Shown: positions 45,032-56,959 of the stretch, in pieces
Layout of the letters: the number at the start of each line of letters is the position of its first letter
How positions within the stretch are numbered: position 1 is the stretch's first letter
Assembly (NCBI GenBank): GCA_947396885.1
Contig: OX377202.1
Coordinates: forward strand, 80,820,643-80,884,642
DNA: 64,000 bases
Reading direction: 5' to 3'
Source of the DNA: Heligmosomoides polygyrus polygyrus
Lineage: Eukaryota; Nematoda; Chromadorea; Rhabditida; Heligmosomidae
Program-made: the position numbers and the translations under genes
The notes under the pieces: generated by a model
Seen by the model: the letters and a program-made list of their open reading frames with translations, nothing else
Told to the model about the DNA's origin: nothing
Databases searched by the model: none

Positions 45032-46316
45032 TTAGGTTGTAACGAAATAAATGGCACTGAACCACTGTAAATTTAAACAGTTAATATCTCGGCTTGCAGG
45101 AAAGTTTATTAATCGAAATAAAAACCTTTTGATTCTACACATCTTTGCCAACGTGACACAAGCTTTTTTATCCCAGTAGCATAAAATCAGAAGTTCTGGA
45201 ATTGACGAAATCTTCGAAGGCACTTTCGGCACCCTGTTGGTATTTGAATATTTTCCTTACCAAGAAGTCGTCAACATGTTTGAAGAAATGGTAGTCTGTT
45301 GGGGAGAGGTCGGGAGAAAACGGAGGATGTGGTAGAGTTTCAATGCTCAGCTCATTCAATTTCTGCAACGTCAATCGTGCTACATGGGGCGTCGTGCTAC
45401 ATTGTCGTGCAGAAGGAGAACTCGCCTTCGGTTTACCAAGGCCGGCCGGATATCCTTCAACTTTTTCATCACTTCTTCAATTTCAATTCAGTTCTTCTCT
45501 GCCGTGATGCATTCACCGGAGGGAGGAAGCTGTGGTGAAAAATTCCCAGCGAACACCACCATACTGTCACCATTACTTTCTTTTGGTGCAATTTCGGCTT
45601 CGCAAAAACCTTGGGGCTCTCATCGCTGTCCACCCACTGTGCCGATCGTCGCCTGTTGTCGTACATCATCCATTTCTCGTCACAGGTTACGATGCGATCA
45701 AGGAATGGGTCCGTTTCGTTCCGTAGAAGCAGTGCGGACGAGATCTCATATCGTCGGTTTCTTTGCTCCTCAGACAACTCGTGAGGCACCCATCTTTCCA
45801 GCTTTTTGGTCTTTCCAATTTCCTTCAGATGCCGGGCGCTGTGTTGTGACTGACGCCAGGAACCTTCGCTATCTCCCTGGTACCTTTTTGTGGATCCTCC
45901 TCTACCACATCTCTCAGCTTGACCTCATCAACATCACTATGCCTCCCACGACCTTCATGTTCTTCCAAGCTCTCATCTCCATTCCGGAACTTCTGATACC
46001 AACGATACGCGGTCCGAATTGTGGAACATCCTTGACCGATTGCTGCATTGATCTTCTCGTCTGCCTCCTTAGCTGTAGTGCCCAGCTTGAATTCATACAA
46101 GTAAATGCCTCGGATTACCCTTTTGTCCATCTGCAAAAAAGTCAATAAAACTCTAAAGTTTTCCCACTTTTACATAGAAAATTTGGTACTCACCGGTAGA
46201 GCAAAGTTTGCGCTTCTAAATGATATGCCACGGATTACGGTTTGTTCTTAATCAAACGCGTAAAGACGCGCCAAAAAATGACGCGAGCCAGTGCCATTTA
46301 ATTCGTTACAAACTAA
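45032..46316 (-). mobile_element. mariner (SETMAR-like), full length, inserted in the AT-rich RT
   Basis: Ends TTAGGTTGTAACGAAATAAA at 45032 and, inverted at 46316, TTAGTTTGTAACGAATTAAA. TA flanks both (45030-45031, 46317-46318). It is 1285 bp. The flanks read as one reverse-transcriptase sequence when it is removed. Confidence 0.93.
45168..46145 (-). pseudogene. mariner transposase, SETMAR-like
   Basis: Read downward from 46145, the DNA-binding part is EFKLGTTAKEADEKINAAIG, TIRTAYRWYQKFRNGDESLE and VVEEDPQKGTREIAKV. The catalytic pieces are IVTCDEKWMMYDNRRRSAQW (first aspartate), KKVMVTVWW and LPHPPFSPDLSPTDYHFFKH (third aspartate block, intact). The second aspartate region near 45400 is frameshifted. 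The YDNRRRSAQWVD string is the SETMAR/cecropia-type signature. It is the best preserved full-length mariner here but is still inactive. Confidence 0.9.
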
Positions 46317-47641
46317 TAGTATTAATAAGGCAGATATACCACTTTTGTACTGCATATCCAAACTTCACAAAATACCGGTTAAATTTAGGTTTATTACAGG
46401 TGCTTATAATAGTAGTGTTAAACCGTTAGCAGTGGAACTTAAAAATATCTTTTCATTTGTTAAAGTCCATCTTCGTAGATATGTAAATTCTATTAACAAA
46501 AAAAATATATTACTGGTTACTGGGCCATAGATGACATAAATATTAATAATAATTTAACTAGCATTTATGGAACTAACTTGAAAATTTTCACTGCAGACTT
46601 TACTATCATGGTTACAAATTTACCACATAGTGTAATAGTCAACAACATAAAAATGTAGTTAAATTATGCTTTAAAAATTCAGGTAAAAAATACATTGCTT
46701 GTAATAGCTACAATCATAAAATATTTTACACTGATATATGTGATATTAAATATAATCTTTATGACATTCATGATTTAATGTATTGTGTAGATTTTCTTAT
46801 CAATAACAGTTTTTGTCAATCAGGTAAAGTTATTTTTAGACAAACTATAGGAGTTCCACAGGGAGGTAACTTTAGCCCATTGCTAGCTGACTTAACATTG
46901 CCCTATTTTGAATATAGTTATTCCGTTGCAAATGTAACATATAATAACGTAGTATTTAAACCATTTAGATATATGAATGATATGCTTATCATCCTTAATA
47001 GTGATGCTAACAATATCAAAGAAATCCTCAATAATGTGTATGGTAATACTCTTGAAATAGAAACTACTCACATTAATGATTTCCACAGTTGCTATCTAGA
47101 TTTAGAGATAGTTATTAATAACAACATAATTCGCACCAAAAATTATAACAAAACTGATAGTTTTAATTTTGAGGTTAAAAGACTTCCACATGCTACATCT
47201 ATAATCAGCTTAGGTGTAAAAAATGCCACAATTTATACAGAAATTTTGAGAGTCTCCAGAACTTGTACATGTTTAGAAGATTTCTTAGAACGTATCAATA
47301 CTCTTTATAAACATCTTATTGCTAATGGTTACAATAGATTAGTAATAGTTAGTAATCTTTTCAAATGCTTAACTAAAAATAGGTTTATCTTGTATAAATA
47401 CAAACTTTTTAATGTTAAGTATTGTAAACATAAAACACTAGAGAAGCTTTTTTTAATATTTCACAGCCAAGTCATAATATTTAGTCTTTCTAGTTCCATA
47501 ACACAATATTTCATCAGTATATTTTCCAAATTTATATCGGATGTACTTGCCTTCTTATACGATGTCTGCCTACTTCATTTATTGCATTTTGTGCATATAC
47601 ACCATTTCCTTACATTCCTATCGTTTTTGCAAGTATTTTAA

Positions 47642-48177
47642 TTTCTGTAACCTTTTATGCTGTAGATAATGCAATTGCACTTAAGTGCATAGCGCTGTGT
47701 CTTATTCGGAGCGCGCTTGCCATTTAGCCGATCTAGTTGACAGTTGCCCTTGTTGTGGTAATTTATCTGCTCCAATAACAATTGCCTTTCCGCGCCTTTT
47801 TCAGGCTGAGTATTATTTTAGCCTATAAATATCTCTTAGTTCTTAATATCTGCAGTTATGTCTTTTCCTCTATTTACCTTCTATACTCGCTGGATACTAG
47901 GTATTCGCTGGTTCACCACTGTTGCAGATTTTCTTAAGATTTCATCGTTTTCAGAGACCTCTTACCTATACGGCCTGTGATTTATCTATTCTACTACTAC
48001 TCTATCTAATCTACTGTTATCCAGTATATTTTTTGTGGAGCGTATACGAATTGAAGGTGAGTTCTGTCTAAGGGTAGGAACGAAACGGATATTAGTCCTT
48101 TTGTTTCTTCTTTTCAATTCTCTTTCTTTATTAGTGGCAGGGCGCGAAGAACTTCGAGCAGTTTGCCACCACGGCCG
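47642..48177. other. AT-rich spacer, nothing recognised
   Basis: About 0.5 kb with no gene or repeat ends. It may include the 3' untranslated end of the AT-rich RT element. Confidence 0.45.
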
Positions 48178-48551
48178 GTCTATCAGATCATATATTGCGT
48201 TACTTTTTTCATCCTGACCTCTGTCAATTTTTAGGTTGTTAAACTGAAAAGTGAAAAAGTGAGAAGGTGGCCATTTGCAACAGCTCCTTCTCTCCTCTTA
48301 GGCTTGGAATTTTTGCGCGTTTTTTATAGCATTTGCAAGACAATGTTTTGTACTAGAAGAATACGCGTTGGTCCTACTGGCTCATTTGTCCTTTATTGAC
48401 TTTAGGCCATCAAATTGCGACGTCTGAAGGAGAAGATTTATTTTTGCCGACAGCACCTGCCCTGTGGTAGGATTTTTTTGCTTGGTGTTATATGTTGTTG
48501 GAAAGAGAATGCCTTGCTCTACAAGAATTAGTGTCACGTTTATTGGCTCAT

Positions 48552-48598
<47 letters not shown>

Positions 48599-50230
48599 TT
48601 CAAAGCATATATTATAATCTAGCGTGAAAAAACAGTTTATGTAAAAAAAAAACGAAATACATATGCAAACAAGAGCAAAATAGAGAACGAATGTTAATAA
48701 ACCTGTAAAATGCTCATCTATCCTATGATTGCATTAATTTCCTTTCGATATACATATTGTACCGACGAAGGGCCTTAGCATGTTTGATAGATAAACTCTC
48801 ATATAAAGCCCAGTCCTCCTGTCTATTAGTGACACAGGTTTTCCTCCAACAGTTGAAGCGATAACTATTCAATCTTCTGAGATAGTCAGAGACCCCTTTT
48901 CACCTTCACCCATTCTTCGCATAGGCACGGACATTTCGATTGTATGATGAACAATTGTGAATAGTGTTTCATAAAATTTTTTCATGCTCAAGCTGATTTT
49001 TGTCGAATGCCAACAAAATGCCAAAATGAGAAAAATCATCTGCACGAACAACTCCTTCGCCTTGTTCAGTCTGCCTTGCTCAGTTCTATATGACATTCGC
49101 AAGTGCATGTCTTCGTCTACCAGAATATATAATTTTTCCTTCGGCCGTTTAAATTTTGCTAATTTTCATGTCAACAAATATGGAGTGTCAGGTCGACAAG
49201 GATGAGCACTTCTGGCACCTTCTTCTTTCGTCTCTTTGCTTTCAACCAGGGTTCTAGTGCTGCTAAGGCTGCCATAGAGGCGGTGCCTTCATGTTGACAT
49301 ACAAACGACATTTTTCAACGCCATTTACAATTCTGTGCAAAATTCGTTTAATATGTCCGTTTAATGAATGATGCCTGCCGGCATGCTTGCCCGTCACCAT
49401 TTGTAACACGAGCATATTGAACGAATTTTGCATAGAATTGTAACTGTTTGTATGTTAACATGAAGCACCGTCTCTATGGCAGCCTTAGCAGCACTAGAAC
49501 AGTGGTTGAAAGCAAAGAGACGAAAGAAGAATGTGCCAGAAGTGCTCAACCTTGTCGATCTGACACTTCATTTTGACGGTCTGAAAATTAACAAAATTTA
49601 AATGACCGAAAGACAAAAAATATATTCTGGTAGACCAATATATGCACTCAACGAGTGTTATATATAACTAAGGAAGACAGATAGAACAAGGCGAAGGAGT
49701 TGTTGTTGAAGGTGATTTTTTTCTTTTTGGCATTTTGTTGATATTCGACAAAAATCAGCATGAGCCAATAAACGTGACTCGCATTATTATTGAGCAAGAC
49801 ATCCTCTTTTGAACGACATTTAACACCGAGCAAGAAAGTCCTACCACAGAGCAGGAGCTGTCGGTAAAAATAAATCTTCTCCTTCGGACGTCAATTTGAT
49901 GGTCTAAAAATCAATAAAGGACGAACGAGCAAATAGGATCAACACGTATTCTTGTAGTACAGGACATTGTCTTGCAAATGCTATAGAAAGACACGCAGAA
50001 AATTCCAAACCTAAGCCGAGAGAAGGAGCTGTTGCAAATGGCCACCTTCTCACTTTTTCACTTTTCAGTTTAACGACCTAAAAATTGACAAAGTTTAGGA
50101 TGAAAAAAGAAGCGCAATACATGATCTGATAGAGCAGGTCATTCCCTTTCGAAGACTGTATAGCGCTAAGACCGCCTGCGAAATCCGCAATGAATTGTTG
50201 AAAAAACGGGGGACTTATGGGACAATCTAA
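48178..50230. mobile_element. palindromic mariner-derived foldback, 2 kb, left terminus lost
   Basis: The right end GGGGGACTTATGGGACAATC, followed by TAA, is the inverse of the TTAGGTTGTCCCATAAGT terminus at 27417. The sequence 48178-48560 pairs with 49780-50140, and 48980-49350 pairs with 49400-49760, with the centre near 49370. It is the same family as 27417-28439, but that copy has lost the central kilobase. An insertion at about 48553-48870 (ATTT repeat plus 0.27 kb) interrupts the left arm. It is non-coding. Confidence 0.82.
48553..48604. repeat. (TTTA)n microsatellite
   Basis: About twelve uninterrupted units of TTTA. Confidence 0.95.
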
Positions 50231-50474
50231 TTTATAGACACCCCACTAGCTCGACTGCTTATTCAGAGCCAACGCAAAGGAGGGTAGAAGCAACATCGTT
50301 TTGATCTCAGCAGTGTGTCCGCAAATCCGCACGATTTTGGCCAACATGTGCAAGTGCTTCTCAAGAACGAATCCCTTCCACATCATCTGAGAAGAGTTTT
50401 CTCATATTTAGTTGAGGAACATAAGCAAACTCAAGCTCTCTTTAAGTTCTGCAAAGCGCTCACGAATGGAGCTA

Positions 50475-51140
50475 TTAGGTTGACCAACACTAGCACAACA
50501 ATATTCAAATTTGTCCTATTTGCTAAAAAACGAGGTCTGGAGATTACTGTGGATGGGGCAGAACTTCTCAGCCTAACTCCTGGATTTTCTCGCGACTCAC
50601 TTTTGAGACATGAGGACGCGCGTTGTAGTGCAGCAGGTAGACATTTTCCCTTTCTGGACGTTTTTGGCGCATGGCGTCGGCCAAGCTCTGGAGCTGGGTA
50701 GCGTAGACAGGGCTGCGACTGTGGTCTCACTATCCATCAACTCCCAGTAAAGAATGCCTTCTGAGTCCAACAGAGGGGCGTCCGGAACGAGGTAGATCTT
50801 CGAGAGAGATATCTCCAGCCTTGTAGCGCTGATACAAACGAGCCACTGTGGAATACTGAATGGCTTCCTCCTTGAATGCAGCGCAGATGTTGGAGGCTGC
50901 AGCCCTTGCGGAATGGTGATGCAGAAATTCGTAGTGGACGATAGGTCGTAGCATATGCTTCTTACTGTTGACGTTGTTGCTGTATTCGTACTCGACGAGG
51001 CCTTATACAGTATTCTTGGGAAAGCTTCGAGAATGTACTGTGAAGTCACCAAATAAGATCAAACTAACAACTACTGTAAGAGATTTACAAATTTAACAGG
51101 TAGTAGCGTAAAGTGTTGCAAGACTTTTCAATCAACCCAA
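50475..51140 (-). mobile_element. mariner, internally deleted
   Basis: Ends TTAGGTTGACCAACACTAGC at 50475 and, inverted at 51140, TTGGGTTGATTGAAAAGTCT. TA flanks both (50473-50474, 51141-51142). The minus-strand frame has the DNA-binding domain (ARAAASNICAAFKEEAIQYS, ARLYQRYKAGDISLEDLPRS, GRPS), then jumps to GILYWELMDSETTVAALSTL from beyond the first aspartate. About 0.6 kb, including catalytic residues, is gone. An open plus-strand stretch upstream (50315-50474) contains HVQVLLKNESLPHHLRRVFS and was split by this insertion. I do not recognise it. Confidence 0.85.
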
Positions 51141-51454
51141 TAAATGGCTTAGAGAGGAAAATGTAAAGTTGAAGCAACAATCCGCTGAAACCACCGCTTT
51201 TCCTCTAGCATTGGTGTCCTACATCTCAGATAGTTCTTGACATACAATATCCAGTTTTGCTCGCTCTTTTCTTTGAGGAGATCGAACGTTTGACTGCGAT
51301 CGTTCTTCGCATATTTATTGTAAGTGTGCAGTTGGCGATCACTTTCTCTACAGGAATTGTGAGAATCTGGCTTTCCTTGCGCGAATCTTCTCGTCGCTGA
51401 ACTAGATCCATTACACCACATAGACAACATAACTTTATCATTCCATCCGTGAGC

Positions 51455-51743
51455 ATGGACGACTACGACGGTGAGCTCCATAGGATGGAGATGGAACGCC
51501 AAGTATCCCTCGACGCCCTGGTCCAGTCCGTCGCCATCATCTCCGGCCGTATCGATTCTGTGCTCAGTAAGGCCAATCAGCTGCAAGACGACATGCGTAT
51601 CCTTTTGGAGCGTTCTGCTCCCATGTCTAACGGTATTTTTTTGTCCCGTAGAGGAAAATGTCGACAGGCACCGCACGGACGCTGCCATCGCTATCCGGAC
51701 CCCAACTAGATCCGGCCCTCTAGCCAAGCGTCGCCATATCTGA
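51455..51743 (+). CDS. small coiled-coil ORF, one frame break
   Basis: It starts MDDYDGELHRMEMERQVSLD and continues ALVQSVAIISGRIDSVLSKA with NQLQDDMRILLERSAP, a regular heptad-like pattern. Near 51635 a T-run shifts the frame. The second half reads EENVDRHRTDAAIAIRTPTR then SGPLAKRRHI and stops at 51743. The product would be about 95 residues. A 19-nt gap with GT...AG ends sits at the shift, but that is too short for a usual intron. The function is unknown. It might be the start of a retroelement gag-like or ORF1 protein, or a host ORF. A long minus-strand frame overlaps it and is probably a shadow. Confidence 0.4.
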
Positions 51744-52189
51744 GTCGTCGACAGATCCTCAACGTGGTCGTCAGCCGACTCGACTATTCTCCATATTCGA
51801 GCCTTTTCCCATTTCGTTGCATTCGGTAGACCGTCATATGGTGTTGATTTATAGTCATTTATGTTTGTCGTTCTTTTTCACTGAGTCTGGCAGATTTATA
51901 TTGGATATCCTTATATAGTCGTGTATGCTTGTCGCGCGCGGAGTATCGCGATCAGCGCGATGTAAAGCGCTTGCTCCGCCTACTGGGTTTTTCGCTCTTT
52001 GATGCCGCGCTGAGCGACGGTTATCGGAGATAAAGAGAGTCCCACTGAGCACTCTTATTCCTGACAGTGCTTGAAGGCACAACGTTTTCGCTCCGTTGTA
52101 ATTGCAATATGGAAGTGTCATCAGCCAGAGTTCTACATAACATGCGCTGTGTCCGCGATATCATGAATTTTCTATCTGTTGGTTGTTCA
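51744..52189. other. spacer, nothing recognised
   Basis: 0.45 kb with no gene. Confidence 0.45.
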
Positions 52190-55100
52190 CCATTATCGTT
52201 TATTGCCTAGGCCGTGACATGGTAGCCACTCCAAATTAGTTAAGGTGGTCCTTCCAGCTTCCGTGTTTGCCAGACAAATGTTGTGGTGAGACTCTCGCCT
52301 TGACCACTTCAAGACCAAAGTCCTTTACATTAGGCCTTCCCTCTCCAAAGCAGACAGGGAAAGGTTCAAAAAGAAAGGGCAGACTAATTGGGACCACCCT
52401 TTTTGTTAATAAACGAAAAGAGTTTATGAACTCAGAGCCCTCCGGCTTCATCAACCGAGCTTATATCACACCTAACTTCTGCCTCTGTCAGGAAATTGTC
52501 ATGACTGCTTGCCAATATAAGATCTATAACCAAAAGCAAATCTGCGTTCTCATTTTAGCTTGATGATTTAGTAGCATTTTTTATTTATATATTATCCATT
52601 TATTCTTTTGATTCAGTAGCCCTTACGGAACCTTGTTTAAACAGTAAAATTGACTGTCCTTCTCTACTTGGTGAATGGTCCTCTCAGTATTATATTTTTC
52701 GATGAACCAAACCACTTTGCCCTAATTTGGTTTTTTGTGAGTCCGTTCCTGACTGCTATAAGTTACGTTGTTATGATATAAGCGTTATTAGCGTTAACGA
52801 TATTACCGTGCACATCGTTAATATATACAAGACAACAAGCTGCTCTTAAAGCCCAACAGCTATGTAAAGCTGTTAAGCGACTTATGCTCTTCCTGTCGAG
52901 TTTGCGTCATGGTTGGTGACTTTAGTATGCCTGATGCAGACTGGAATCACAATCCTAAGCCGTCAGCTAGATCCGTAACTTCTAAGCTACTCTTTGATGC
53001 GAGTGCATCGCACAATTTTTCCCATCAAACCAGCCACTCTTAACCTCGCACTGACAAACTCAACTGGTAAACAAAATTTGTCTTAACACCAACACATTGT
53101 AAAAGGCATAGCGATGCGCTCTTTTACCGTAGGCAGACTGGGTGCCGCGCGCGCCACGGACGAGTTTCCACAACGAGATGAGGCGAGTTGAGCAAAGCGC
53201 GCATTGCTGCTTTGGGGGGGGGGGGGGTCATTTTTAGGACGGTGATTCGCTGGGTGAGTCAACTTTCCTTAGCTGAATTCTCCTCCACTGACGTCATCTC
53301 ATTCTCTAGCTCACTTCGAGGAACAGCCCGCTAATTCTATTGATTGGGATCACGTCAGATTCGTGAGCTTAAACTGATTAGGAAAAGCTAGGAGGACCTC
53401 TAATCTCAAGGTTTCACTTAAGTTTAGATGCGCTGCTACTGCTTTAGTAGCAACGAACGTAAAGCAAAAGTCTTCACTACCAGGCAGATGTGGCTAACTC
53501 AATCTTCATCAGTAAAATGTATAAGGCGAACTCCCCCTCCACCAGGTGTCAGTCAATTCACCAAAGCATATGAATACCAGAAATGCAAAGAGAAAACATG
53601 GCAAAAAACGACGTGCACAATCACCACCCTAAGACGGAAAGTCTGTTACACGGCGCTTAGTCGACTCTGTTCATCCGTCATACCTCGTCCAAGGCGGGCC
53701 CAACAACCCGCCAAGCTACCGTAATCGGGGGCGAAGGAGGCAGCGGAGGCATGCTACCGTAACTCAGGAAGCCTCTTAACGTACGAATCCAGTGGGCACT
53801 AGTGATCATTCGCCCATTCGCTTTACGTTAAACCTTCCTATGCCTTTTTCGTCCTTCATACTTAAAAGTATTTATAAGAATGTTGAATTTGATGTCATAA
53901 ATGCGTACCTTAGCAATGTTAAGTGGCTGTGATCATTCAGTACCATCGAAAAAGTGGATGAAATGCAAGAGCTTCTCCCTGCAGTTCTGCACCACATATG
54001 TCTGTTGATATGTCTGTTTACAAAGTGTCCGTTTACAAAGTGCGTCTTCCTCCATACCTAGATGGAATGTCCAAGAAAAGAGCTGGTGTCCAAGGAGAAT
54101 TTCCCAGACTTCAGAGCGGACTGCGCTGCAAGCGGTCGCTCTGAAGACTGGGAAAGGCCGCCCTCTTTTTCAGTGACACCAGATAATATTCCCCTGGTTT
54201 TCATCAAAAAAGTTGCACATGTTATTGCTCGGCTTTTGGAGTTTTTATTGTGTTCTCTTGTTACTCCTATTCCCAAGAAAGGTCAAAGTACCTCACCACT
54301 AAATTATCCCTCATTCGTCACTACCTCCATTTTCTCTAGTTTGTTTGAAAAAATTCTCTCAAAAAGGGTTTTGCAGCAGCTTGAAGAGCACAATGTCATC
54401 CCAATCCACCAAAATGAGTTTAAGAAAGGCTGATCAACGACCACTGCTACGCTGCGCTCATTAGATGATTGGAAATCGTATATAGACAAAGGTACAAATG
54501 CCGACGTAGTTTATCTTGATTTTTTCGAAGTCTTCAACAAAGTATCTCACTCCAAACTTCTTCGGAAATTAACGAGTCTTGGCATTTATCCCCATTTTGT
54601 CTCATGGATCAGCTCGTTTCTATCCAATCGCACATTTCTGGTGCGCGTCTATTCTGTTTTCTATAAACCTTGAAATGTCATAAGTGGCGTTCCTTAGGTT
54701 GGAGCTTTACCCCTGTACTATTCAACCTATACGCCTACGAGCTTCTCCACCTCGTTCTAGAAGCTGATGTCAGATGTACTGCTTTTGCGGATAACATAAA
54801 AATCTACAGACCGTTAACTACTGAGGCCGACCGTGTTAAACTGCAAAATGCTGTTGATCTTGTTACTGAATGATCACGCAATTGAGATCTCCTTTCTGCC
54901 GAAAAGGCTAAAGTGCTTCACCTTGGTACTAATAAACGCAGATATAGCGTTGGTCATACACGGTCGTTGGTCACCGATAGGGAGCATTGATCTGATAAGG
55001 GATTTAGGATTTTGCTTACGAAGGGCCTCAACTTCGACAGTCATTGCGAACAGGTAGCAGCAAAAGCGCAAGCAGTTATGCACAAAATATTTCGTGCTTT

Positions 55101-55300
55101 AACTACAAAAAATGGTAATGTGCTTCATCAGACCTACAATTCACAGGTTAGTCCATTACTTGGATACGGAGCAGCGAAAAAATTGAAAAAATTGCAGCGT
55201 GCACTTTTTTATCAACAGGGCACTTCCAACGTACCTACGCCTTAGGAAAAAAGGAGCAATTCCAGTGAGCATTGATGCATTCAAGAATGTAATAGACAAA
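52190..55300 (+). pseudogene. CR1/Sam-like retrotransposon relic spanning ORF1, endonuclease and RT
   Basis: The pieces come in the right order for a whole element. The ORF1 tail is KVVLPASVFARQM and KVLYIRPSLSKADRERFKKK near 52215-52370. The endonuclease piece is VMVGDFSMPDADWNHN near 52905. The RT follows: VTPIPKKGQSTSPLNYPSF near 54260, TNADVVYLDFFEVFNKVSHS near 54500, SGVP.VGALPLYYST near 54680, CTAFADNIKIYRPL near 54775 (YADD changed to FADN), and KGLNFDSHCEQVAAKAQAVM near 55015. Stops and shifts are frequent and much of the endonuclease is lost. It is the oldest looking of the three CR1 copies and the only one that still shows ORF1. Confidence 0.8.
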
Positions 55301-55459
55301 ATCCTGAAGCCATGACGGCATTCTTGTTTTCCCTTCACTTCTCCATCCTTCATGTTTCTACTTAGCTGTTTTACTTTTTTTACTACGTTATCCTGCATTG
55401 TAATTGGTACGTTCGTGTTCATTTTATATTCTTGGAGCTGCACGGTCCGCAGTTTTATT

Positions 55460-55600
55460 GATACACCAGTGCTCCTACACGCCTGTCGGCGTGTCTCGCA
55501 CTTGCGCGCTTCGCGCGACCTTAGAGAGTCACAGCAAAGATCACTCACTTCAAGCAGCTGGTCTATTGTGCAGTCTTCTCGGCACCTTAGCAGTAAAACA
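55460..55600 (+). repeat. repeat encoding a TP-GV-RTCALR peptide, plus-strand copy
   Basis: CGCCTGTCGGCGTGTCTCGC and CTTGCGCGCTTCGCG are shared with the inverted copy at 56960-57085. In frame both give C-S-x-TP-[VI]-GV-[SP]-RTCALR-x-[TM]-L. The shared bases CACTTGCGCGCTTCGCG also form a small hairpin. Confidence 0.6.
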
Positions 55601-55789
55601 AGGTATTTGAAAACCTTAATAATTTCGAACCTTGGTCTACATTCTTTAAGATCAGGTGAGTAGTTCTTCGAAGCCATCCAGCTCTCCTTCCCTCCATCCT
55701 CAACATCTCTTCAACGTCGGCACTATCTTCAGACAGTTCAGAAACGTAATTTATTTGCGTTAATCAGTGGCTTCGTCCTCAGACTGTTG

Positions 55790-56930
55790 TGGAGCACTCC
55801 TTCGGCCATAGTACCCGCGTGTCTCCCACCCTCCCCCCCCCCCCCACCCCGATCTGTTAAATCTGGGAGAAAACTACCGGTCAGGCGATCGATAATATAG
55901 ATCGATACGGGCCTCCACATTGAAACTTTCCACCTGATGTGGAGCACTCCTTCGGCCATAATACCCGCGCGTGTCCCACCCCCTCCCCACCCCGATCGGT
56001 TAAATCTGGAAGAAAACCACTGGCGTGTCTCCCACCTCCCCCCCCTCCACCCTGTTCGGTTAAATCTGGGAGAAAACCACCGGTCAGGACCTCGATTAGC
56101 CCCAGGGCTAAAGTTTCGTGCCGCTTGAACGACATCCACAGAAAACCGATAATATTGATCGATATCGATTGGTCGACTTCCGATTCGTGTTCAGCGACAT
56201 TGATTAGCCCCAGCGTTGAAGTTTCGTGCCGCTTGAAGGACATCCGCAAAAATCGATAATATCGATCGATATCGATTGTCTACCCTGCTGTGAAGGCCTT
56301 CCGTCGATGATCATCTAAATGCCCAGGCACGTCTTCGGCACTTCTACGGCTCACCATGCACAGTCGCCGACCTGCTCGCACGTCTACGGCTCGCCATGCA
56401 CGGTCGTCGACATGTTCTGCTCGTCTACTGAGTCACCAGGCGCGTAGAAGCCGTCTGGGTATTTTCCGCTAATTTCTTGCCTTAATTTGTGCCCCGTAAT
56501 TTCCCCTATTTTATGACTCGTCGTCGATCGATAGTGTGACTCATCGCTTAGCGGTCGCCGATCGATAGTGTGACTCATCGCTTAGCTGATCATACTCTAT
56601 AACAACGTGCTAAGCGCTGAGTCATACTATCGATCGGCGCCGCCGCCGCAGAAATTAGTCATAAAATAGGGGGAAATGGGGAAAATTATGAAAAACACGA
56701 ATCTGAAGTTCGTTTTTGTAGTATCGAGCACCGGCAGTCGATACTGATCAAGTTACGGGGCGCAAAAATGAAAATACCCAGACATCTTCTGCGTGCCAGG
56801 GGATTCAGAAGACCTGCCGAAGACCTCATCCGCTAAGGGCGATCACTGAGGGACCAGTACCAGCAATGGGCTACCGTTTCACTAAGGGAGGATCAGAAGT
56901 GAGGAACCACTAGATCGCCCTATCATATTA
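55790..56930. repeat. complex GC-rich repeat field, copy 1, with an internal palindrome
   Basis: There are three tandem repeats of TCTTAAATCTGGGAGAAAAC-like units near 55855, 56000 and 56060. AATCGATAATATCGATCGAT clusters lie at 56145-56165 and 56250-56275. A palindrome is centred near 56595 (56350-56590 against 56600-56840), bearing GATCGATAGTGTGACTCATC and its inverse. The block 56600-56930 is inverted relative to 57785-58600. Frames on the minus strand share GEITGHKLR and PGDSVDE with the second copy. Confidence 0.65.
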
Positions 56931-56959
56931 TACACTGCACGTACTGCGAGTCTTTTGTA

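Larger units (their letters stand above)
44440..47640 (+). pseudogene. AT-rich reverse transcriptase of unusual (PLE-related?) type
   Basis: The translated pieces in order are HEVTGDHTIIKDPPLFNIMS (near 44520), VICPLDKANNNYGIVCKKFY (near 44845), YCISKLHKIPVKFRFITGAY (near 46345), IFTADFTIMVTNLPHSVIV (near 46580, motif A), TIGVPQGGNFSPLLADLTL (near 46850) and PFRYMNDMLIIL (near 46970). Then come CYLDLEIVI, FEVKRLPHATSI and RVSRTCTCLEDFLERI. The DK...Y and K-L-H-K blocks recall Penelope-type enzymes, but I saw no GIY-YIG domain and cannot place it. The active site YxDD has become YMND (46976-46978, GAT to AAT). Only a few stops and shifts occur, and a mariner splits it at 45032-46316. Its composition is far more AT-rich than its neighbours, which hints at a foreign or compositionally distinct origin. 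Confidence 0.7.

Noticed and set aside
48553..48604. Regulatory element in the TTTA run
   Set aside because: Plain microsatellite inside an insertion in the foldback arm.
51634..51652. 19-nt GT...AG intron in the coiled-coil ORF
   Set aside because: Too short for known nematode splicing. A slip in the T-run explains the frame change more simply.
51149..51727. Long minus-strand ORF of 192 codons
   Set aside because: It runs antisense to the coiled-coil ORF, starts or ends in repeat borders and has no domain. Probably a shadow.
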